Below the pieces are notes generated by a model that was not told the origin of the DNA, did no database searches, and saw only the letters and a program-made list of their open reading frames with translations. 64,000 bases of DNA from Polyangiaceae bacterium (GTDB lineage: Bacteria; Myxococcota_A; Polyangia; Polyangiales; Polyangiaceae). Position 1 is the first letter of the stretch, and every line of letters starts with the position of its first letter. This document shows, piece by piece, positions 59,000 through 64,000 of this stretch. The DNA is taken from NCBI GenBank assembly GCA_016719945.1, contig JADJYE010000002.1, forward strand, positions 124,001-188,000, in the 5' to 3' direction. The translations under genes and the position numbers were made by a program.

Positions 59000-60465
59000 G
59001 TGCCCTCTTGCCCGACCACGGACGCCACCGCGGCGCGCACGTCCTCGACGCAGGCATCGAGGCGGTCTTGGTGGGTGCGGAAGGACAGCACGCAGACTCG
59101 AATGAGGAAACGCCCCTCGACCCTCGCGCCCGTCAACAGCACGCGCTGACGGTCGTTCACGGCCACGAGCACGGCGCGGTTCAGCTCCTCCAGGCGTCGC
59201 TCGTCCGTCTCGCCGGGCGGTCGCACCCGGAACGCGAACAGCGACAGCTCCGGCTCCGCGATGAGCTCGACGTAGGGCAGCGCGCGGATGCGCGCGGCCG
59301 CGGCCTGCGCGAGGTCGAGCTTCTCGTCCAACGCGTCGCGGAAGGTCCTCGCGCCGTGCATCTTGAGGGGTAGCCACACGCGCAGCCCGCGGGCCTCACG
59401 GGAGAGCTCCGGGCCGAGCTCGCAGAAGTCGACGAGGTCGTCGTCGGTCTGCATCGGCGGCATGTACGCGGCCCCCATCGCGTGCGCTCGCCGCAGGGAC
59501 GCGCGCTCGCGGACGAGGAGGCAGCCGGTCCCGTAGGGGAGGAAGAGCCCCTTGTGAGGATCGAGGGTGACCGAGTCTGCGCGCTCGATCCCCGACACCC
59601 GTGCGCGGCCGCGCGCGGTCATCGCGAAGAAGCCGCCGTACGCCGCGTCGACGTGCAGCCAAAGGCGCTCACGCTCGGAGATTCGCGCGAGCCCCTGGAG
59701 ATCGTCCACGGCGCCGGTGTTGGTCGTGCCCGCGTTGCCGACGACGCAGAACGGCTGCAGCCCAGCGGCTCGATCTTCCGTCACCGCTGCCTCGAGCGCC
59801 GCGAGGTCGAGCCTGAAGAGGCCGTCGACGGGCAGGCTTCGCACCCGCTCGCCTGGGAAGCCGGCGAACGCCGCCGCCTTCGCGACCGAGTGGTGAGCTT
59901 GGCTCGAGGTGTAGAGCACGCCGCTCAGGAAATCGGGCGGCAGGCGATCACGTCGGGCCGCCACGAGCGCGATCAGGTTCGCCATAGAGCCGCCGGAGGT
60001 GAGGAGCCCGCCAGCGCCTGTCGGGAGCCCGAGGACCTCGCAGAACCACTGGACGACGTTCTCTTCGAGCTGCACCAGACCTGGGGCCGCCAGCCATACG
60101 GTCGAGTAGCGGTTCGTCGCGAGCGCGATGAAGTCCGCCAGCGCCGCCTGGAAGAGCCCTCCGCCCGGGATGTACGCGAGGTACCCAGGGGAGGCGGTGT
60201 TGAGGCTGTGCGGGATCACGCGCCCGAACAACGTATTCATCAGCCGGTCGAACGGGACGCCGCGCTCGGGCAGCGGCTCGCGCAGCGACCTCGCGAGCTT
60301 CTTGCCTCCGGTGACGGCGTGCAGCGGCTGCTCGGGCAGGCTGCGCAGGTGCTCGAGGATGCGCTCGAGGGCGCGCTCCCCCATCCGGCGCATCTCTCGC
60401 TCCTCGAGCTCGAGCGCCATGGGCGCCGCGTAGCGGGGGATCTTCTTGCGACCCAAGGCTGCCAT
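58996..60465 (-). CDS. Group II PLP-dependent amino acid decarboxylase
   Basis: I chose ATG 60465 (489 residues); ATG 60420 is the alternative. Motifs are NTASPGYLAYIPGG, LTSGGSMANLIAL, SQAHHSVAKAAAFAG, WLHVDAAYGGFF (Asp for the pyridine N) and SVTLDPHKGLFLPYGTG with Lys305 as the Schiff-base lysine. This is the aromatic-L-amino-acid, glutamate and diaminobutyrate decarboxylase superfamily. The substrate is not readable, though the short active-site loop is closer to the aromatic type. It is the first gene of the minus-strand operon and produces an amine that the two downstream di-iron enzymes could oxidise. Confidence 0.9.
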   Translation of the reverse strand: MAALGRKKIPRYAAPMALELEEREMRRMGERALERILEHLRSLPEQPLHAVTGGKKLARSLREPLPERGVPFDRLMNTLFGRVIPHSLNTASPGYLAYIPGGGLFQAALADFIALATNRYSTVWLAAPGLVQLEENVVQWFCEVLGLPTGAGGLLTSGGSMANLIALVAARRDRLPPDFLSGVLYTSSQAHHSVAKAAAFAGFPGERVRSLPVDGLFRLDLAALEAAVTEDRAAGLQPFCVVGNAGTTNTGAVDDLQGLARISERERLWLHVDAAYGGFFAMTARGRARVSGIERADSVTLDPHKGLFLPYGTGCLLVRERASLRRAHAMGAAYMPPMQTDDDLVDFCELGPELSREARGLRVWLPLKMHGARTFRDALDEKLDLAQAAAARIRALPYVELIAEPELSLFAFRVRPPGETDERRLEELNRAVLVAVNDRQRVLLTGARVEGRFLIRVCVLSFRTHQDRLDACVEDVRAAVASVVGQEGT

Positions 60466-60486
60466 CATAGAAGAACGAATCGCCTG

Positions 60487-60502
60487 CGTGAGGCCACTCA
60501 CG
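60487..60502. promoter_or_regulatory. 16-bp dyad between the decarboxylase operon and the exporter genes
   Basis: CGTGAGGCCACTCACG is a perfect inverted repeat (CGTGAG/CTCACG around GCCA). It lies in the 115-bp divergent region, 22 bases before the decarboxylase start and 79 before the HlyD start. The length and position suit an operator for a dimeric regulator that controls both units. No regulator gene is in the window. Confidence 0.35.
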
Positions 60503-60580
60503 AACCGACCGGGCTCGACAACCGACCCACCCGCCTCTAGACAGGGCCGGGGCTCGCGCCCGCGCCCGCAGGGGAGGACC

Positions 60581-61834
60581 GTGTCGTTCATTCGGCGGCA
60601 TCTCAAGAAGCTCGTCTTCGTCGTCGTGCTCGCCCTGGTGGCCGGCGCCCTCGTTCGCCGTCGAATGCAGGCCGTCCCCGTCGTCGCGACCCCCGTCGCG
60701 CGGGGCACCGCGGTCGAGGCGGTCTACGCCACGGGCACGGTCGAGGCCCAAGAGCGGATCACGGTGAAGGCGAAGGCGAGCGGGAGCATCGCCGAGATCC
60801 TCGTCAAGGAGGGCTCCTCGGTGAAGAAGGGAGATCTCCTCGCCCGCATCGACAACCCAGTCGCCAGCTTCGAGCTCAAGCGCGGGCAGGTCGATCTCGG
60901 CGCCGCGACGTCGCAGAAGAATCAGGCGCCTCAGGTCGCGGCGCTGATGGCGTCGCAGAAGGCGCTCGTCTCGGACCTCGACGTCGCCACCAAGGCCCAG
61001 GCCCGCGTCCGAGAGCTCCACGCAGCAGGCGCCGTCCCCAAGAGCGATCTCGACGTCGCCGAGTCGCGCGTCCGCCAGGTCGAGGCCCAGATCTCCGCCA
61101 ACCAGTCGCAGCAGCAGGCCCTGCGCATCGACCTGAAGGCCAACGCCGAGCGGCAGGCCGCCGTGGTCGAGTCGCTCGCCTCGCGGGTCGCGGACACCGA
61201 GGTGCGCGCCCCGCAGGACGGCGTCGTGCTGACCAAGCTGGTCGAGCTCGGAGAGATCGTGACCGTGAACCAGTCGCTGTTCAGGGTCGGCGACACGGCA
61301 AACCTGATCTTGGAGGTCATGATCGACGAGGCTGACGTGGCCAAGATCCGCGACGGCTCCGAAGGTGCGCCGCCGAGCGTCGCGGCCGTCACGCTCTACG
61401 CGTTCGATCAGCAGATCTTCACGGGCAAGGTCTTCGAGATCTACCCAGACGCGAACCGCGAGCGAAAGGCGTTCCTGACGAAGGTGAGGCTCGACGCGCC
61501 GCCGCCGGGTCTGAAGAGCGGGATGAGCGCAGAGGTCAACATCATCTCGCGCAAGAAGCCGGGCGTGTTGCTAGCCCCTGGCGTCGCCGAGTCCGACGGG
61601 TTCGTCTCCGTGGTGACAGGCGGAAAGATCGAGCGGCGCGCCGTCAAGGTAGGCATGCGCGACCTGCTCCGCTTCGAGGTGCTCGAGGGTCTCGAGGAGG
61701 GGGAGCTCGTCGTCGTCGAGAAGCCGGCCGACCTCGCCGCGGGCAAGCGGGTGGTGGTCAGCGAGCGCCCGATGGCGCCGACCGACCCGATGCCCGACCC
61801 GAGTCAACCCTCGCAGACGACGATCAAGCCATGA
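60581..61834 (+). CDS. HlyD/MacA-type periplasmic adaptor
   Basis: 417 residues from GTG 60581, after GGGGAGG. One N-terminal helix (LVFVVVLALVAGALV) anchors it. The rest has the lipoyl half-motif GTVEAQERITVKAKASGSIAEILVKEGSSVKKGDLLARID, a coiled-coil hairpin (about 110-200), the second half VRAPQDGVVLTKLVELGEIVTV, and beta-barrel and MP domains. It would link an inner-membrane ABC exporter to an outer-membrane channel. The stop overlaps the permease ATG (ATGA). It is divergent from the decarboxylase operon, so export of that pathway's product is a reasonable inference. Confidence 0.9.
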   Translation: MSFIRRHLKKLVFVVVLALVAGALVRRRMQAVPVVATPVARGTAVEAVYATGTVEAQERITVKAKASGSIAEILVKEGSSVKKGDLLARIDNPVASFELKRGQVDLGAATSQKNQAPQVAALMASQKALVSDLDVATKAQARVRELHAAGAVPKSDLDVAESRVRQVEAQISANQSQQQALRIDLKANAERQAAVVESLASRVADTEVRAPQDGVVLTKLVELGEIVTVNQSLFRVGDTANLILEVMIDEADVAKIRDGSEGAPPSVAAVTLYAFDQQIFTGKVFEIYPDANRERKAFLTKVRLDAPPPGLKSGMSAEVNIISRKKPGVLLAPGVAESDGFVSVVTGGKIERRAVKVGMRDLLRFEVLEGLEEGELVVVEKPADLAAGKRVVVSERPMAPTDPMPDPSQPSQTTIKP

Positions 61835-63088
61835 GCCGCGTCGTCTTCTTCATCGCGTTCCGGCAGCTGTGGGACCGAAAGCTGCTCAACAGCATCGCGG
61901 TGCTCGGCGTCACGCTGGGGGTCCTCGTGCTGATCGCCATCAATGGCATCATGCAGGGCTTCCAGACGAAGTTCCTCAACAACGTCATCAAGATCAGCCC
62001 CCACGTCACCCTCTACGACAAGGAGCTGCGCCCCGCGCCGAGCCTCATCGCGCGCCATGACCTTGGGCTCACGGTGCAAGAGGTCTCCCACGAGTCGCCG
62101 AGCGATCGGCAGCTGCGCATCCGGCGGCCGGAGGAGATCATCCGCGCCATCGAGGGGATGGATGGCGTCACCGGCGCGGCCGCGTCGCTCGTCGGCAGTG
62201 CGGTCCTCTCCTATGGCCCGAAGCAGTACCCCGTCGACATGCGCGGCATCTACGGCGAGCGCCAGGACAAGGTCACGCCGATCGCCGAATACGTCTTGGA
62301 GGGGAGCCTGCGCGCCCTCGACTCCGCGCCGGACGGGATCTTGCTCGGGTCCGGGGTCGCCACGCGACTCGGCGCGCACGTGGGGGACCAGCTGGTCGCT
62401 GGCACCGCGAACGGCCAGCGCCTCTCGCTCCGGGTCGTCGGCATCTTCAGAATGCGAGATCCCGCCGATCGACGCCTCGCGCGTGTACGTGTCGCTGAGG
62501 AACGCGCAGACGCTCATGGGGAAGCCCGACGTCGTCGGTCGCATCGACGTCAGGCTCTCCGACGAGAACGTCGCGCCCGAGATGTCGGATCGGCTGGAGC
62601 GGATCTTCGGCTACGACGCGGAGAGCTGGCAGGAGCAAAACCAGAACTTTCTCTCCCTCTTCGCCCAGCAGAACATGATCATTGGCTTCGTCGTCGGGGC
62701 GATCCTGGCCGTCGGCGGGTTCGGGATCCTCGCGATCCAGATCATGATCGTCCTCCAGAAGACGCGCGACATCGCGATCCTCCGCAGCGTCGGCTTCACC
62801 CGCTCGGACATCCTCTCTGCGTTCTTGCTGCAAGGCGCCGTGATCGCGATCGTCGGCGCCACGCTCGGCGACCTGGGGGGTCACTACCTGATCGGCTTCC
62901 TCGGCCAGCTGAAGACGAAGCAGGAGGGGCTCGTGAAGAGCGACACGTTCCTCGTCTACGACGACCCGAAGTTCTACTTCTACGGCTTCGGCTTCGCGCT
63001 GTTGATTGGCATCACCGCCAGCCTGATCCCCGCGCTGCGGGGCTCCCGGGTCGAGCCCGTCGACGTCCTCCGAGGTCAGATCGGGTGA
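61831..63088 (+). CDS. FtsX/LolC-MacB-type ABC permease, frame disrupted once
   Basis: From ATG 61831 the first frame encodes helix 1 (LLNSIAVLGVTLGVLVLIAI) and the periplasmic MacB-PCD-like domain, up to VVGIFRM. The next frame continues with EIPPIDASRVYVSLRNAQ and the three C-terminal helices of the FtsX domain (IIGFVVGAILAVGGFGILAIQIMIVLQKTRDIAILRSVG). One extra base near 62451-62456 explains the break; the joined protein has 418 residues, a normal LolC/LolE size. ILRSVGFTRSDI is the coupling helix that contacts the ATPase. The GTGA overlap with the ATPase gene confirms a shared operon. Confidence 0.86.
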
Positions 63089-63843
63089 GCTCGGGGCCGC
63101 ACTCGGAGCGCGCGCCCCTGCACCCACGCGCGCCGTACCCACCGGCAGGTCGCGTCATCGTCGAGACACGCGGGCTCGCCCGCGACCTCGGCGTTCAGGT
63201 CAAGACGCGGATCCTCACCGGCATCGACCTCGACATCCACGAGCGGGAGTTCGTCAGCCTGACCGGGTTCTCCGGCTCCGGAAAGAGCACGCTCTTGTAC
63301 CTGCTGGGCGCGCTCGATCGCCCGACGGAGGGGGTCGTGCGCATCGACGGCGTCGACGTGAGCTCGCTCGACGACGACGGCCGCGCCGCGCTGCGCGCAG
63401 AGAAGCTGGGCTTCGTCTTCCAGTTCCACTTTCTGCTCCCGGAGTTCACCGTCAAAGAGAACGTGATGATCCCGATGCTCAAGCGCGGGAAGCGAAGCGC
63501 GAAGAGCGCGGAGGTGCGGGCCGAGGAGGTGCTCACCACGTTCGGTCTCGGCGAGCTCATGAAGAGGAGACCGAGTCAGCTCTCCGGAGGCCAGCAGCAG
63601 CGGGTCAGCATCGCGCGCGCGGTCGCCAACGACCCGCGCATCGTCTTGGCCGACGAACCGACGGGTAACCTCGATTCGAAGAACGGCGTCATCGTCATGG
63701 AGGTCTTCGAACGCCTCGTTCGAGAGGAGGGGCTCACCGTGGTGATGGTCACGCACGAGCGGACGTTCGCCTCGCTCGCCTCGCGCCAGATCGTCATGCA
63801 AGACGGCGCGATCATCGAGGATATCGATCAGCGCTCGGGCTGA
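63085..63843 (+). CDS. ABC transporter ATPase (LolD/MacB-N type)
   Basis: 252 residues from GTG 63085, overlapping the permease stop. Walker A GFSGSGKST (61-69), Q-loop FVFQFHFLLPEFTVKENV, signature LSGGQQQR, Walker B IVLADEPTGNLDSKNG and H-loop VTHE are all present. The NLDS extension and the LLPEFTVKEN wording are typical of LolD and MacB ATPases, which drive mechanotransmission, not substrate passage through the membrane. With the FtsX permease and HlyD adaptor it makes a split MacAB-like exporter. Confidence 0.94.
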   Translation: MSSGPHSERAPLHPRAPYPPAGRVIVETRGLARDLGVQVKTRILTGIDLDIHEREFVSLTGFSGSGKSTLLYLLGALDRPTEGVVRIDGVDVSSLDDDGRAALRAEKLGFVFQFHFLLPEFTVKENVMIPMLKRGKRSAKSAEVRAEEVLTTFGLGELMKRRPSQLSGGQQQRVSIARAVANDPRIVLADEPTGNLDSKNGVIVMEVFERLVREEGLTVVMVTHERTFASLASRQIVMQDGAIIEDIDQRSG

Positions 63844-63850
63844 GCCCGCG

Positions 63851-64000
63851 TCAGCGCACGGTCGCGTGGCTGTCGCCGCGGCCGAGATCGAAGTGGAAGT
63901 GACCGCGGTGAGCCGCGTTGAAGCTCGGCGTGAGGACGCGATGAAAGATGCCTCTGCGCGCGATCTCGCACACGAGGTCGCGCAGGTGGATCGCGTCGAC
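63851..64000 (-). CDS. Extensin-like/M15-type protein, C-terminal fragment (3' end only)
   Basis: The last 49 codons of a gene on the minus strand run into the window edge and stop at TGA (63853-63851). Visible residues include LTPSFNAAHRGHFHFDLGRG. The HxxHFHFDL pattern fits the extensin-like C-terminal domain, an M15-type fold with a zinc-binding end (D-alanyl-D-alanine carboxypeptidase superfamily). The gene is convergent with the ATPase, 7 bases between stops. The rest lies outside the window. Confidence 0.7.
   Translation of the reverse strand, partial: VDAIHLRDLVCEIARRGIFHRVLTPSFNAAHRGHFHFDLGRGDSHATVR

Overview
The window is GC-rich throughout (about 70% G+C by eye). It codes on both strands with gaps that are mostly under 200 bases. 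It looks like chromosomal DNA of a myxobacterium, most likely of the Polyangia (Sandaracinaceae/Polyangiaceae type). The signs are lipoproteins with long Gly-rich linkers followed by Cys-rich domains, Hanks-type Ser/Thr kinases, a MYXO-CTERM-like tail, a ferritin-domain lipoprotein, and many GTGA/ATGA start-stop overlaps. The taxonomy is inferred from style and not from a marker gene. I see no insertion sequence, prophage, CRISPR array or rRNA.

Layout. 1-5.6 kb: the end of a lytic transglycosylase, a GH113-like glycosidase, a phospholipase C-type phosphoesterase lipoprotein, a PPG/Y-repeat membrane protein and a CitE/DUF6986-like aldolase. 5.6-11.5 kb: a HemG-like flavodoxin facing a minus-strand urate operon (lipoprotein, puuD in two overlapping frames, allB, a fused alc-uraD gene, uraH) that covers urate to ureidoglycolate. 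11.6-15.8 kb: a lipoprotein, then a Spy/CpxP-like lipoprotein followed by a translationally coupled OmpR-type regulator and histidine kinase. 15.8-18.3 kb: an Mrr nuclease and a DUF222-HNH endonuclease. 18.5-29.7 kb: DUF4139, DUF885 and patatin proteins, malic enzyme, and a coupled methyltransferase-TPR-purple-acid-phosphatase set. 29.7-40.9 kb: a zinc-ribbon lipoprotein-like protein, a fused MlaF-MlaE lipid ABC protein with an unusual partner, a pentapeptide protein, a ferritin-like lipoprotein, a kinase and a bifunctional-nuclease-domain lipoprotein. 41-52.7 kb: a kinase-ATPase regulator, a fungal-type glycerolipid acyltransferase, a tRNA gene, a frame-disrupted GabD-like dehydrogenase, an ECF sigma factor with its membrane partner, and three Cys-rich lipoproteins.

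52.7-64 kb is the most unusual part. A five-gene coupled minus-strand operon encodes a group II PLP decarboxylase, a tandem haem-oxygenase-like di-iron protein, a glutamine-dependent asparagine synthetase, an AurF-like di-iron protein and a phospholipase D-like enzyme. It diverges from a MacA/FtsX/LolD-type exporter across 115 bases that carry a perfect dyad. I read it as a candidate small-molecule or lipid-modification pathway that I cannot assign to a known product.

Seven genes are interrupted by eight small frame changes, many in C-runs or CG-runs, and six of the eight lie between 48 and 63 kb. Each is restored by one or two bases to a family-typical protein, so assembly or base-call errors are a likely cause and should be excluded before calling pseudogenes.
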